The notes: generated from the sequence alone by a model not told the origin. A stretch of DNA of 20,853 nt from Solirubrobacteraceae bacterium (GCA_030151725.1 JASLDD010000250.1:1-20853); one strand, 5' to 3'. Counted from the first letter of the stretch, positions 1 through 7,066 are shown. Numbers and translations are program-made.

Positions 1-110
1 CCAATCCGGCGATCCATCGCCAAGAGAACTTCAACGACGGCCTCACGGCCCTGGTCATAGATCGCCTCCGCCTCGGCGCGCTCCACACCCAGATATTCGA
101 CGGAGCGCAG
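1..110 (-). CDS. IS66-family transposase, N-terminal fragment (partial)
   Basis: About 37 codons are visible before the gene leaves the window. They read as an acidic helical stretch with EAEAIYDQGREAVVEVLL in the middle, which resembles the N-terminal helix of TnpC-type IS66 transposases, ahead of their leucine-zipper and zinc-binding parts. The frame has a TAA stop at 113-111 directly before the CTG at 110, so the start must be at or after 110. A rare CTG start would have a GGGGGA Shine-Dalgarno-like run 5 bases upstream. The first ordinary start is GTG at 86. The start is therefore uncertain. The DDE catalytic region is not in the window, so intactness cannot be judged. The family call rests on recall of this N-terminal motif, not on an alignment. 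Confidence 0.55.
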   Translation of the reverse strand, partial: MRSVEYLGVERAEAEAIYDQGREAVVEVLLAMDRRI

Positions 111-139
111 TTATGTCCCCCAACCAACTGAACGCTTAC
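1..139 (-). mobile_element. End of an IS66-like insertion sequence (continues off the left edge)
   Basis: On the minus strand the sequence starts GTAAGCG at 139-133. GTAAGCG is the usual terminal heptamer of IS66-family elements as I recall the family. It is followed within 30 bases by the N-terminus of an IS66-type transposase pointing into the element. The eight bases outside the end (140-147, ccgatgta) would be one copy of the 8-bp target duplication typical of the family. The other copy and the other end lie outside the window, so the duplication cannot be confirmed. The element sits only about 30 bp beyond the 3' end of the tRNA gene. Boundary and family are inferred from the end heptamer plus the protein fragment together. 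Confidence 0.62.
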
Positions 140-170
140 CCGATGTACCGCATTTGCAGGCCTTTTGCGA

Positions 171-244
171 TGCCGGAGGAGGGACTCGAACCCCCGACAC
201 GCGGATTATGATTCCGCTGCTCTAACCAGCTGAGCTACTCCGGC
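171..244 (-). tRNA. tRNA-Met (anticodon CAT)
   Basis: Read on the minus strand, this 74-nt stretch folds as a complete cloverleaf. The acceptor GCCGGAG pairs with CTCCGGC, the D-stem GCTC with GAGC, the anticodon stem GCGGA with TCCGC around the loop ATCATAA, and the T-arm carries TTCGAGT with a GGGGG/CCCTC stem. The discriminator is A and the terminal CCA is not encoded. The anticodon is CAT. The loop and stem agree with elongator tRNA-Met. A CAT anticodon is also used by tRNA-Ile2 after lysidine modification, which cannot be excluded by eye. The 5' end begins G-C rather than the unpaired first base of initiator tRNA, so initiator tRNA is unlikely. Confidence 0.93.
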
Positions 245-258
245 CCGGATGACGCTGG

Positions 259-264
259 AGTCTA
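259..264 (-). promoter_or_regulatory. Putative -10 box for the tRNA-Met gene
   Basis: On the minus strand TAGACT lies 14 bases before the first tRNA base, which places a start about 7 bases upstream of the mature 5' end. It fits the TANNNT form seen at other starts in this window. No convincing -35 hexamer is visible. Confidence 0.4.
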
Positions 265-352
265 GCCGCCGCCACCCGCCTTCCGCACCCTCAGGCCGGC
301 AGTGCTGAAACGGCGCATGCAGCCGCCGCGTGCACGTCGGAACCGGGCCGGT

Positions 353-358
353 TAGCCT
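353..358 (+). promoter_or_regulatory. Putative -10 box of the operon at 366 (leaderless start)
   Basis: TAGCCT is followed by exactly seven bases and then the ATG at 366. No Shine-Dalgarno sequence precedes that ATG. This is the arrangement of a leaderless mRNA. It is inferred from sequence only, and no good -35 hexamer is visible. Confidence 0.4.
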
Positions 359-365
359 CGCATCG

Positions 366-1346
366 ATGTCACACCCGATGCTGCTGGCTGTGCCGAACGT
401 CTCAGAGGGACGCTCCACGAGCGTCATTGACGCCATCGGCAAGGCGTTCTCGAACATGCCGGAGTCTGCTAGCGCCGCGGAGAGAACACGCGAGCCGCGC
501 CTCTTGGACGTTCACTCCGACGCTGATCATCACCGCTCGGTGTTCACGCTCGCAGCGCGACAAGGGGCGCTGGCCGACGCCCTGCTCGCGGGCGCCCGCG
601 TGGCCGTGGAGCGAATCGACGTGATGCAGCGCACCGGTGATGACATCGGCCAGCATCCGCATGTGGGGGCCGTGGATGTGATGCCGATCGTCTACCCAGA
701 TCCGAATCTCCGCGGGGCAGCATGCGCGGAAGCCCTGGTTGTGGCAGACAGGCTCGCAGAGGAGCTACATGTTCCGGTGTTCCTCTACGGCGAGCTAACG
801 GCCAACGACGCTGGCATGGTGAGGACGCGAGCCAATCTCAGGCGTGGCGGGGTGGTCGAGCTGGCGCGACAAGTGGCCGGCGTGCAAGACGATCAGGCGC
901 CGGCCGGCACAGCGGGCGGGACCGCCCGCCTCGCCCCGGACTTCGGGGCACCGCACATGCACCCCACGGCGGGCGCCACGCTCGTTTGTGCCCGCCCCCC
1001 GCTGGTCGCCTTCAACCTGCAACTCGCCGCCCCCGCCACGCTTGCCGACGCGAAGCGGATCGCTGCGTTGATCCGCGAGGGCGGAGCCGAGGGGCTGCCT
1101 GGGTTGCGCGCGATCGGGGTCCGGCTGGCAGGCGAGGTGGCTCAGGTCTCGATGAACGTGGAGCGACCATTTGAGGTCCCGCTTGCGGCTGTGGTGGAGG
1201 CTGTCGCGCGCCACGCCACCCTGGCTAGCGCCGAGCTGGTGGGGCTCGTGCCGGCCCGCGCAATGGAGGGCTTTCCGGCTGAGCTGCCGATGCCGGGCTT
1301 CGACCCCGCCCGCCACACGATCGAGAACGCATTAGGCTGGGGGTAG
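366..1346 (+). CDS. ftcD: Glutamate formimidoyltransferase-like protein
   Basis: The 326-residue product matches the formiminotransferase domain of FTCD, without the cyclodeaminase half. It should move a formimino group between N-formimino-L-glutamate and tetrahydrofolate in the cytoplasm, the last step of one histidine degradation route. Visible signatures are AVPNVSEGR at residues 8-16, LDVHSDADHHRSVFTL near 47-62, and QHPHVGAVDVMP near 96-107, which holds the histidine expected at the active site. HPTAGA and AFNLQLA follow in the second half. ATG 366 is chosen because the family starts a few residues before VPN.SEG; GTG 330 would add 12 unlikely residues and ATG 378 is also possible. It heads an operon with hisS last. 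No other histidine-degradation gene is in view, so the physiological substrate could differ. Confidence 0.85.
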   Translation: MSHPMLLAVPNVSEGRSTSVIDAIGKAFSNMPESASAAERTREPRLLDVHSDADHHRSVFTLAARQGALADALLAGARVAVERIDVMQRTGDDIGQHPHVGAVDVMPIVYPDPNLRGAACAEALVVADRLAEELHVPVFLYGELTANDAGMVRTRANLRRGGVVELARQVAGVQDDQAPAGTAGGTARLAPDFGAPHMHPTAGATLVCARPPLVAFNLQLAAPATLADAKRIAALIREGGAEGLPGLRAIGVRLAGEVAQVSMNVERPFEVPLAAVVEAVARHATLASAELVGLVPARAMEGFPAELPMPGFDPARHTIENALGWG

Positions 1347-1735
1347 TGGCTCAGACCAGACGCAAGCGCCAGACCAAGCATCGCGGCAACGCTGCCGGGG
1401 TGGTCGAATCGCGCGGTCGCACCGGGCGCAAGCCGACAGCCGCCGAGAAGAGCGGGGACGCCAGGGCGCTTGCCAAAGAGCGCGAAGCGCTCTTGGACAA
1501 GCGCGATCGGCCCCCCACATGGCGGGGCGCCTTCGTGAAGGCGATGTTCGCAACGATTGTGATGCTCCTGGTCGTGATCATCATCCTGCACCAGTCAAAC
1601 CAGGCAATTGGTCTGTTCCCGATCGTCCTCGCCGGATACACGGCTGTCAGCTACTACACAGACAAGTGGGCTTTCAACCGTCGCCAGGCAAAGAAAGCCA
1701 AGCAGGGCGGTGGCGGCAAGGCGGCTGCGCGATGA
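1346..1735 (+). CDS. Small basic membrane protein, unknown function
   Basis: The GTG start shares its first base with the TAG stop of the preceding gene, so translation is probably coupled. The 129-residue product has a highly basic hydrophilic N-terminal half (residues 1-60, rich in R and K). Two predicted membrane helices follow at about 63-82 (MFATIVMLLVVIIIL core) and 87-104. The tail is short and basic with a GGGG run. By the positive-inside rule both ends should be cytoplasmic and the protein a hairpin in the membrane. I do not recognise a named family. Its place between two enzyme genes and its four-base overlap with the next gene show only that it is made with them. Confidence 0.8.
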   Translation: MAQTRRKRQTKHRGNAAGVVESRGRTGRKPTAAEKSGDARALAKEREALLDKRDRPPTWRGAFVKAMFATIVMLLVVIIILHQSNQAIGLFPIVLAGYTAVSYYTDKWAFNRRQAKKAKQGGGGKAAAR

Positions 1736-2421
1736 GCGCGCCCGATGTACGCGCGTTCACAGTCGGGGCGGTTCAGGAGAACTGCTACATCGTGCGCGCC
1801 GATGCCCAGAGCACGCGTGCGGTGATCGTGGATCCGGGCGATGAGGCCGAGCGTCTACTCGCTGCCGTGGAGGCGCTCGGGGTGGAGATCGAGGCGATCC
1901 TCGTCACCCACTGTCACTTCGACCACATCGGAGCTGTGGCGCCTTTTGCGAAGGCGACGGGGGCGCCCGTGTACTGCCCGCAGATCGAGCGCCCGGTGCT
2001 CGCCGATGTGATGAGCTGGGTGCCGCCGGGCTTTGGGCCGTTTGAGAGCTATGAGGCTGACCACACGGTCGCGGGAGGCGAGCGGCTCAACCTTGCGGGG
2101 CTCGACATCGATGTGATCTTCACGCCGGGCCACAGCCCCGGACACGTGACGTATGCGTTTCAGGGAGCGCTGCTCTCCGGAGACGTGCTCTTCCAAGGGT
2201 CGGTCGGGCGTGTGGATCTACCTGGTGGCGACTGGGCAATACTCGAGCGCTCGATTGAGACTCTGCTTCGGGGCCATCCGCCTGAGACAACGGTTTACCC
2301 AGGCCACATGGGTGTGACCACGCTCGGGCGTGAGCTTGAAACCAACCCGTTCCTCAGCGAGCTTCGCGCTCGCATGCCGCGCGCTGAGGCCACAGCCGAC
2401 GCGCCGGCTGCCCAACGTTGA
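1732..2421 (+). CDS. MBL-fold metallohydrolase, glyoxalase II-like
   Basis: This 229-residue protein has the full metallo-beta-lactamase fold metal site: THCHFDH at residues 59-65, TPGHSPGH with H134, the bridging aspartate D151 in SGDVLF, and H192 in YPGHMG. These bind two metal ions in hydrolases of the glyoxalase II (hydroxyacylglutathione hydrolase)/YcbL type. The VGAVQENCYIV start is typical of that group. The usual reaction is thioester hydrolysis, but actinobacteria generally lack glutathione, so the natural substrate is open. The ATG overlaps the previous stop as ATGA, and the stop overlaps the hisS start, so it is translationally coupled on both sides. A longer reading from 1519 was rejected because it is out of family before MSAPDVRAF. 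Confidence 0.88.
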   Translation: MSAPDVRAFTVGAVQENCYIVRADAQSTRAVIVDPGDEAERLLAAVEALGVEIEAILVTHCHFDHIGAVAPFAKATGAPVYCPQIERPVLADVMSWVPPGFGPFESYEADHTVAGGERLNLAGLDIDVIFTPGHSPGHVTYAFQGALLSGDVLFQGSVGRVDLPGGDWAILERSIETLLRGHPPETTVYPGHMGVTTLGRELETNPFLSELRARMPRAEATADAPAAQR

Positions 2422-3677
2422 GCGAGTCGAAGATAAAAGCGCCGCGGGGCACCTTTGACGTGCTCGGCGAGGACTCCTCGGCGCGCTCGGCCCTGGAGGC
2501 GCGCGCGCGGGCGATTCTCGAGCCGGCCGGTTATGAGCGGATTGAGACGCCGACTTTCGAGGCCACAGAGTTGTTCGCCCGCGGTGTGGGCGCCTCGACG
2601 GACATCGTGCGCAAGGAGATGTTCACCTTCGAGGATGCCGGCGGGCGCTCGCTGACGCTGCGCCCGGAGGGGACTGCGCCGGTCTGTCGCGCGTATGTGG
2701 AGCACGGTATGCACAAGCGCCGCCAGCCGGTCAAGCTGTGGTACCTATCGAGCTTCTTCCGCCACGAGCGCGCCCAGGCGGGGCGCTACCGGCAGTTCTG
2801 GCAGGTGGGAGCCGAGGCGCTTGGATCGGAGGATCCCGCCGTGGACGCCGAGTCGATCGTGCTGCTGGCGACGCTGCTGGCCGAGCTTCAGGTCCGCGAC
2901 GTGCGCTTGCGGCTTTCGAGCCTCGGGAGCCTCGAGGCGCGCAGCGAGTACCGCGAGCACCTGCAGGCTCACCTGCGCGCTCACGAGCAGAGCCTCTCCG
3001 AGGATGTTCGCTCGCGCATCGAGCAGAACCCGCTGCGTGCCTTCGACTCCGATCACCCTGGCACAGTGGCGGCGATGCGCGAGGCTCCTCGCCTGCTGGA
3101 GTACCTGAGCGCGGATGACCGCGATCACTTCGCCCAGGTGCGCGAGCTGCTCGATGCAGCCGGCGTGGCATATGCGCTCGACTCGACGCTGGTGCGGGGT
3201 CTCGACTACTACACGCGCACGGTCTTCGAGTTCACCTCCGATGCGCTCGGCGCCCAGAGCGGCGTGGGCGGCGGTGGTCGCTACGACGGCCTGGTTGCGC
3301 AGCTGGGCGGTCCGGCGACGCCGGGAATGGGCTGGGCGGCAGGGATCGAGCGGATGATGCTTGCGGGCGAGGCGCGCGCGGCTGTGGCTCCGGCGGCGGA
3401 GTTGTTCGTGGCGCTCGACGGCGGAGGCGCTGAGAGCCGCAAGACCGCCTTCGCCCTGCTCAGCGAGGCACGCTCTGCCGGCCTTTCCGCGCAGATGGAT
3501 CTCGGCGGTCGCTCGTTGAAAGGCCAGCTCGGGCACGCAAGCGCGCTCGGCGCGCGCTTCGTGGCGATCGTGGGGGAGGAGCAGACCGTGCTCCGGGATA
3601 TGCAGGGCGGCGGCCAGAGCGCCCTAGCCACGAGCGCTGTCGTGCACGCGGTGCTGCGCGGCCATCACGCGCTCTAA
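2418..3677 (+). CDS. hisS: Histidyl-tRNA synthetase
   Basis: This 419-residue class II aminoacyl-tRNA synthetase charges tRNA-His with histidine in the cytoplasm. It begins KAPRGTFDVLG, the usual HisRS opening. It carries LTLRPEGTAPVCRAY, motif 2 (FRHERAQAGRYRQFWQ, about 114-129), the histidine-binding signature LVRGLDYYTRTVFEF (258-272), GGGGRYDGL, and motif 3 (GMGWAAGIERMML, 303-315). A Rossmann-like anticodon-binding domain fills the last 100 residues. Length is normal for a bacterial HisRS. The start is TTG at 2418, overlapping the previous TGA by four bases; no ATG lies near the conserved opening, which supports TTG. It is the last gene of the operon and converges on a lipoprotein gene 12 bp away. 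Confidence 0.96.
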   Translation: MSESKIKAPRGTFDVLGEDSSARSALEARARAILEPAGYERIETPTFEATELFARGVGASTDIVRKEMFTFEDAGGRSLTLRPEGTAPVCRAYVEHGMHKRRQPVKLWYLSSFFRHERAQAGRYRQFWQVGAEALGSEDPAVDAESIVLLATLLAELQVRDVRLRLSSLGSLEARSEYREHLQAHLRAHEQSLSEDVRSRIEQNPLRAFDSDHPGTVAAMREAPRLLEYLSADDRDHFAQVRELLDAAGVAYALDSTLVRGLDYYTRTVFEFTSDALGAQSGVGGGGRYDGLVAQLGGPATPGMGWAAGIERMMLAGEARAAVAPAAELFVALDGGGAESRKTAFALLSEARSAGLSAQMDLGGRSLKGQLGHASALGARFVAIVGEEQTVLRDMQGGGQSALATSAVVHAVLRGHHAL

Positions 3678-3695
3678 ATCCACAGCTGCTTAGAG
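3672..3695. terminator. Weak inverted repeat spanning two convergent stop codons
   Basis: CTCTAA (3672-3677) and TTAGAG (3690-3695) form a 6-bp stem with a 12-base loop. The TAA of hisS and the TAA of the convergent lipoprotein gene are each inside an arm, partly because both proteins end in Leu-stop. It could act as a weak two-way terminator, but the stem is short and has no T-run. Confidence 0.25.
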
Positions 3696-4490
3696 GGGGT
3701 GAGCCTTGGTGCGTGCCAGCAGCAATGCCACGAGTTCCTGCTCGGTGACTGTGGGAACGGGCTGGGTGACGCTCGCCGCCGAGAGCAGCACGCCGGCGTG
3801 CCCGACGGCAAAGCCCAGCACGTCGACGTAGACGGGCAGCGAGACTTCGGTGTAGGCGAAGTTCAGCGTGCCCGTTACACGCAAGCCGAGTGTGGCAGTC
3901 GCGCCTGGAGCGCTGATCGGGATCTTGGAGATCTCGAAGCGGCCCCAGCGAGCCTCCCTGACGGCCCTCTCGGAGAAGTGACGGGTCAACACGCGCGCGA
4001 GGCAGGCACGTATGGCAGGGCTCCGCAGGGCTCTGAACGCACCTGCAAAGGCGCGTTCGTTGGTCAGCACCGTCACCGCTGAGCCGATCTCTTCCGTTTC
4101 CAGTTCCTGTCCTCTCTTCAACCACGGCGATGAGGCTCGTGCGACACGGTGCGTGGCCAAGAGATCGCCGTGTGGGGCGAGGCGTTCGCAGACGTGTTCT
4201 TCTGATCTCTCATGCGCGCTCGAGGTATGAGAGAGCTTCGGTGCGAGTGAAGATTCGGGGATGTCGGAAGCGCTCAATTTGACCGCATGCACGAAAGCGA
4301 GCGCCTGCGCCCGTGATGGAGGACGACCTATCGCCAGGCCGCGGCTGATCGCTGCCCGCACGGTCGATCCGTGCGAGCGTCTCGCCCCAGAGCTATCGAT
4401 CTTTGCTGTATTGGCACTGCCGCAGGCCGAGAGCAGACACGCTCCCGAGACCAGCGCGATTGTGAACGCCGATGGCTTCATTGAAGGCAT
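3690..4490 (-). CDS. Predicted lipoprotein, unknown function
   Basis: The 266-residue product begins with a short positive region, a hydrophobic core and the lipobox LSAC with C23, so it should be exported and lipid-anchored on the outer face of the membrane. After the Cys comes a Ser/Ala/Arg-rich linker. Residues from about 110 onward form a mixed alpha/beta domain with a beta-rich stretch (GLRVTGTLNFAYTEVSLPVYVDVLGFAVGH region, about 200-230), ending in a helix, QELVALLLARTKAH. This layout recalls the small extracytoplasmic sensor-type lipoproteins common in actinobacteria, but I cannot name the family. ATG 4490 or ATG 4481 may be the start; neither has a clear Shine-Dalgarno. It diverges from the gene at 4580 across an 89-bp region that holds a dyad. 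Confidence 0.78.
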   Translation of the reverse strand: MPSMKPSAFTIALVSGACLLSACGSANTAKIDSSGARRSHGSTVRAAISRGLAIGRPPSRAQALAFVHAVKLSASDIPESSLAPKLSHTSSAHERSEEHVCERLAPHGDLLATHRVARASSPWLKRGQELETEEIGSAVTVLTNERAFAGAFRALRSPAIRACLARVLTRHFSERAVREARWGRFEISKIPISAPGATATLGLRVTGTLNFAYTEVSLPVYVDVLGFAVGHAGVLLSAASVTQPVPTVTEQELVALLLARTKAHPL

Positions 4491-4521
4491 ATCGGCTCAT
4501 GTCGGCCCCTACTCGAATCGG

Positions 4522-4540
4522 GGTTCCACGGCTGGGAACC
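4522..4540. repeat. Dyad in a divergent intergenic region (candidate operator)
   Basis: GGTTCC, seven bases (acggctg), then GGAACC form a perfect 6-bp dyad. It sits midway between two divergently transcribed genes that both encode surface or membrane-anchored proteins. It could be a repressor or activator site shared by both promoters. No regulator gene is adjacent. Confidence 0.4.
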
Positions 4541-4579
4541 GTCCAAGCCTAATTTCGGTGTTCAACTTTTTTCGCCAGG

Positions 4580-5467
4580 ATGCCGAAGCTGGTTGGGATG
4601 GCTCAGGTATCCCGCCCCTATCAGATTGCTCTCGGCGTGCTCGTCCTGTTCGCACTCGTGTGGGCGGTGGCGCTGCGCCCTCATTCTTCGAGTGAAGCGG
4701 CAGCGCCGGCCACACCCACGACAAGCGTTGCCAGCCAGCCCGCACAGACCACGGCTGCGAAAAGCTCGCCCAACGCCAAGGGCTCGGGCAGCTCGATCTA
4801 TCACGGCTCGGCCCCCGGGGTCCAGGGTCTAACCCGCGCCATCGCCAAAGCTCACGGCGCGGTGGCCACCTCTGAACAGAACTCAAAGCAGCTGGCTGAA
4901 CGCTCCGCGCAGGCATCGAGCACGGCCGCCGCCGGTACCACGACCTCTTCGGCAACGCACACGACCCCGAGCACCTCCGCCGCCAAATCCCCAAGCTCGA
5001 CAGCCACGGCGCCCGCCTCCACGCACGCGGCGGCCAAACAGCCGGGCATCAAGTCCAAGAGCGGTGTCGGACGCACGCCCGCTCGCCAGGTACTGGTGGA
5101 ACACGCTCTGAACCAGGGCAAGGTGGCGGTGATCCTCTTCTGGAACCCCAAGGGCTCCGACGATGTGGCTGTGCGCGACGAACTGCGACTGCTGGAGACG
5201 GTGCACCACATCATTCGCCCCGTGGCTCGCACCCCGCAGGTCAGCCGCCTACTCAAGGCCTCGGGCGTGGAACTGGGCAAGCCTTTCGCGGCCTTTGAAG
5301 CGAGCGCCAAGCAGGTTGCCTCCTTCGGCTCTATCACAAGAGGCGTGCAGGTGTACAGCACGCCGACCCTGCTGATCGTCGGTAAGAGCGGTAAGACGAC
5401 CGTCATCACGGGTCTCACCGACTACTACTCAATCGAGCAGGCAATCGACGAAGCCCGTCACTCCTAG
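4580..5467 (+). CDS. Membrane-anchored thioredoxin-fold protein lacking CXXC
   Basis: The 295-residue product has one N-terminal membrane helix (about residues 17-32). A long Ala/Ser/Thr-rich, low-complexity linker follows (about 36-165). The C-terminal domain (about 168-293) reads as a thioredoxin fold: a strand VAVILFW, then NPKGSDD where CXXC would lie, later STPTLLIV with the cis-proline typical of thioredoxins, and GKTTVITGLTDYYSIEQAI as the last strands and helix. With no cysteines in the active loop it should not catalyse disulfide exchange and may bind partners instead. The fold call is by pattern, not alignment. ATG 4580 is used; ATG 4598 (MAQVSRPYQ) is equally possible and neither has a clear Shine-Dalgarno. 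The helix followed by a linker implies an extracytoplasmic C-terminal domain. Confidence 0.75.
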   Translation: MPKLVGMAQVSRPYQIALGVLVLFALVWAVALRPHSSSEAAAPATPTTSVASQPAQTTAAKSSPNAKGSGSSIYHGSAPGVQGLTRAIAKAHGAVATSEQNSKQLAERSAQASSTAAAGTTTSSATHTTPSTSAAKSPSSTATAPASTHAAAKQPGIKSKSGVGRTPARQVLVEHALNQGKVAVILFWNPKGSDDVAVRDELRLLETVHHIIRPVARTPQVSRLLKASGVELGKPFAAFEASAKQVASFGSITRGVQVYSTPTLLIVGKSGKTTVITGLTDYYSIEQAIDEARHS

Positions 5468-5470
5468 CCG

Positions 5471-5476
5471 TACACT
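5471..5476 (+). promoter_or_regulatory. Putative -10 box of the iscU-mnmA gene (leaderless start)
   Basis: TACACT is followed by six bases and then the GTG at 5483, and no Shine-Dalgarno is present. The spacing matches a leaderless promoter. The box lies just after the stop codon of the previous gene, so this gene may have its own promoter. Confidence 0.5.
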
Positions 5477-5482
5477 CGCTCT

Positions 5483-6964
5483 GTGAGCACGAGCGCCGAG
5501 GAGCTGACGAACCATCTTGAACGGCCGCTTGGACGGGGCCACACGCCGCACGATGCTTGCACGGGCGCAGCGGGAGGTGCCGCCTGCGGCGATCTGATTC
5601 GCGTCTCGATTGCCATCGATCCCGACAGCGACGAGGGACGAATCGAAGACGCCGGCTTCGATGCGAGCGGCTGCGGCGCCACGATCGCAGCCGGGAGCGC
5701 GGTTGTGGGCCTCGTGCGCGGCGTTCCTCTGCTGCAGGCGGCCCGCATTGGCACGAATGAGATCGCGCAGGAGCTGGGGGGTTTGAGCCTTACGAAGCGC
5801 CATGCGGCCGAGCTGGCAGCCGATGCGCTTCATCGCGCGCTGGGGAGCGCCGCACGGACGCGCACCCGACTCGCACCGCATCCGGGCAGGACGCTCGTGG
5901 CGATGAGCGGTGGCGTCGACAGCGCAGTGGCGGCACTGCTCGTCTCTGAGACCGGTGCTGAGACTGTGAGTGTGACGCTCGAGCTGTGGTCAGATCCGGA
6001 GAACGACGGCGACTTGAGTTGCTGCTCGGCGCAAGCGGTGCGCGGCGCGCGCGAGCTGGCGCACGGCCTGGGTATGGCCCACCTATCGATCGATCTGCGG
6101 GCGGAGTTCCGCTCGGGGGTGGTCGAGGGATGGCTAGCCGATCATGCGGCCGGCCTGACACCCAACCCGTGCGTGCGCTGTAACGGCCAGGTGCGTCTCG
6201 ATGCGATGCTCGAGCTCGGCGAGCGGCTGGGGTCAGAGACGCTTGCCACCGGCCACTACGCGCGGGTGCACTGCCAGGAGCAGCAGGAGCAGTCGGACGC
6301 GCCCCTGATCCCGCTGCTGCGCACGGCTGCCGATCTTCCCAAGGACCAGAGCTATGTCCTTTGCGCGCTTTCACCGCAGTCGCTTGCGCGCCTGCGCTTT
6401 CCGCTGGGCGAGCTGCATAAGGGGGAGGTTCGCGAACTGGCGACGCATGCGGGGCTGGCGGTGGCGAGCAAGCGCGACTCCCAGGATCTCTGCTTTCTCG
6501 CGGGCACTCGCCACGGCGCGTTCCTGGAGCGCCACGGCGGCCTCGGGCACCGTCCCGGGCCGATCCTCGACCTGGAGGGCACCACGCTCGGGGAGCATTC
6601 CGGTGCACACGTGTACACGGTCGGGCAACGTCACGGCCTCGGCATCTCGGCGCCCCAGCCGATGTATGTGCTGGCGACGGATGCGGTCTCAAATACGGTG
6701 ACTGTGGGCCCGCGCACGGGGCTGCTCACGAGCGAGTTGGCGGTGGGGGATGCGACGCTTCACAGCGAGGGACAGAGCATCGACGGAGTGCGCGTGCGCT
6801 CGCATGGGCGTCGCTTTGCCTGTCGTGTCGCCGAAGAGGCTGCGGCCGGGCACCATGAGCGCCTGCTGGTGGAGCTCGAGGAGCCGGCCGAGCGGACCGC
6901 CCCAGGTCAGATCGCATGCCTGTATGCGGGGGATGTAGTCGTCGGCTACGGCACCATAACCTGA
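5483..6964 (+). CDS. mnmA: IscU-like domain fused to tRNA-specific 2-thiouridylase MnmA
   Basis: This 493-residue protein joins two normally separate proteins. Residues about 20-122 match the IscU/NifU-N Fe-S scaffold: ACGD with C35 and D37, ASGCGAT with C64, and KRHAAELAADAL, where the family has HCS. The third ligand cysteine is thus alanine (A108) although H107 remains. Residues about 135-493 are MnmA, which thiolates uridine 34 of tRNA-Lys, -Glu and -Gln using ATP. MnmA signatures are the PP-loop SGGVDS (142-147), NPCVRCN with the catalytic C233, GHYAR, DLPKDQSYVL, DSQDLCFL with the second catalytic C337, and VYTVGQRHGLG. Stand-alone MnmA is about 360-380 residues, so the N-terminal part is a true extra domain in one open frame. 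The GTG start is supported by the -10 box six bases upstream. It probably receives sulfur from a cysteine desulfurase encoded elsewhere. Confidence 0.93.
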   Translation: MSTSAEELTNHLERPLGRGHTPHDACTGAAGGAACGDLIRVSIAIDPDSDEGRIEDAGFDASGCGATIAAGSAVVGLVRGVPLLQAARIGTNEIAQELGGLSLTKRHAAELAADALHRALGSAARTRTRLAPHPGRTLVAMSGGVDSAVAALLVSETGAETVSVTLELWSDPENDGDLSCCSAQAVRGARELAHGLGMAHLSIDLRAEFRSGVVEGWLADHAAGLTPNPCVRCNGQVRLDAMLELGERLGSETLATGHYARVHCQEQQEQSDAPLIPLLRTAADLPKDQSYVLCALSPQSLARLRFPLGELHKGEVRELATHAGLAVASKRDSQDLCFLAGTRHGAFLERHGGLGHRPGPILDLEGTTLGEHSGAHVYTVGQRHGLGISAPQPMYVLATDAVSNTVTVGPRTGLLTSELAVGDATLHSEGQSIDGVRVRSHGRRFACRVAEEAAAGHHERLLVELEEPAERTAPGQIACLYAGDVVVGYGTIT

Positions 6965-7066
6965 CGGGACCGATGGCACTGCGTCGGACTGTGTCCTCAG
7001 TCGCTCATGTGCACAGCACATTTCGCTCCCTGCGTCCTTGTCCGACTTGACCCTCGGCCCCGTCAG
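6961..7066. repeat. Nested inverted repeat / structured RNA candidate before alaS
   Basis: Three concentric inverted repeats share one centre. The outer arms are CTGACGGGaCCGA (6961-6973) and TCGGcCCCGTCAG (7054-7066), with one mismatch. The middle arms are GTCGGAC (6983-6989) and GTCCGAC (7040-7046), both perfect. The inner hairpin is ATGTGC-aca-GCACAT (7007-7021). The outer left arm includes the mnmA stop codon. The likely -10 box of alaS (7095) lies downstream, so if transcribed the structure belongs to the 3' end of the mnmA transcript, where it could stop transcription or protect the RNA. No T-run follows. It could also be a small RNA or a protein-binding palindrome. The pairing is seen directly; function is unknown. 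Confidence 0.6.

Noticed and set aside
3..131. Plus-strand open frame of 42 codons at the left edge
   Set aside because: It overlaps the minus-strand fragment that matches an IS66 transposase N-terminus and runs to the IS end; the plus frame matches nothing I recognise.
330..365. GTG start 36 bases upstream for the formimidoyltransferase gene
   Set aside because: It would add 12 residues not expected in the family and would place the start upstream of the probable -10 box.
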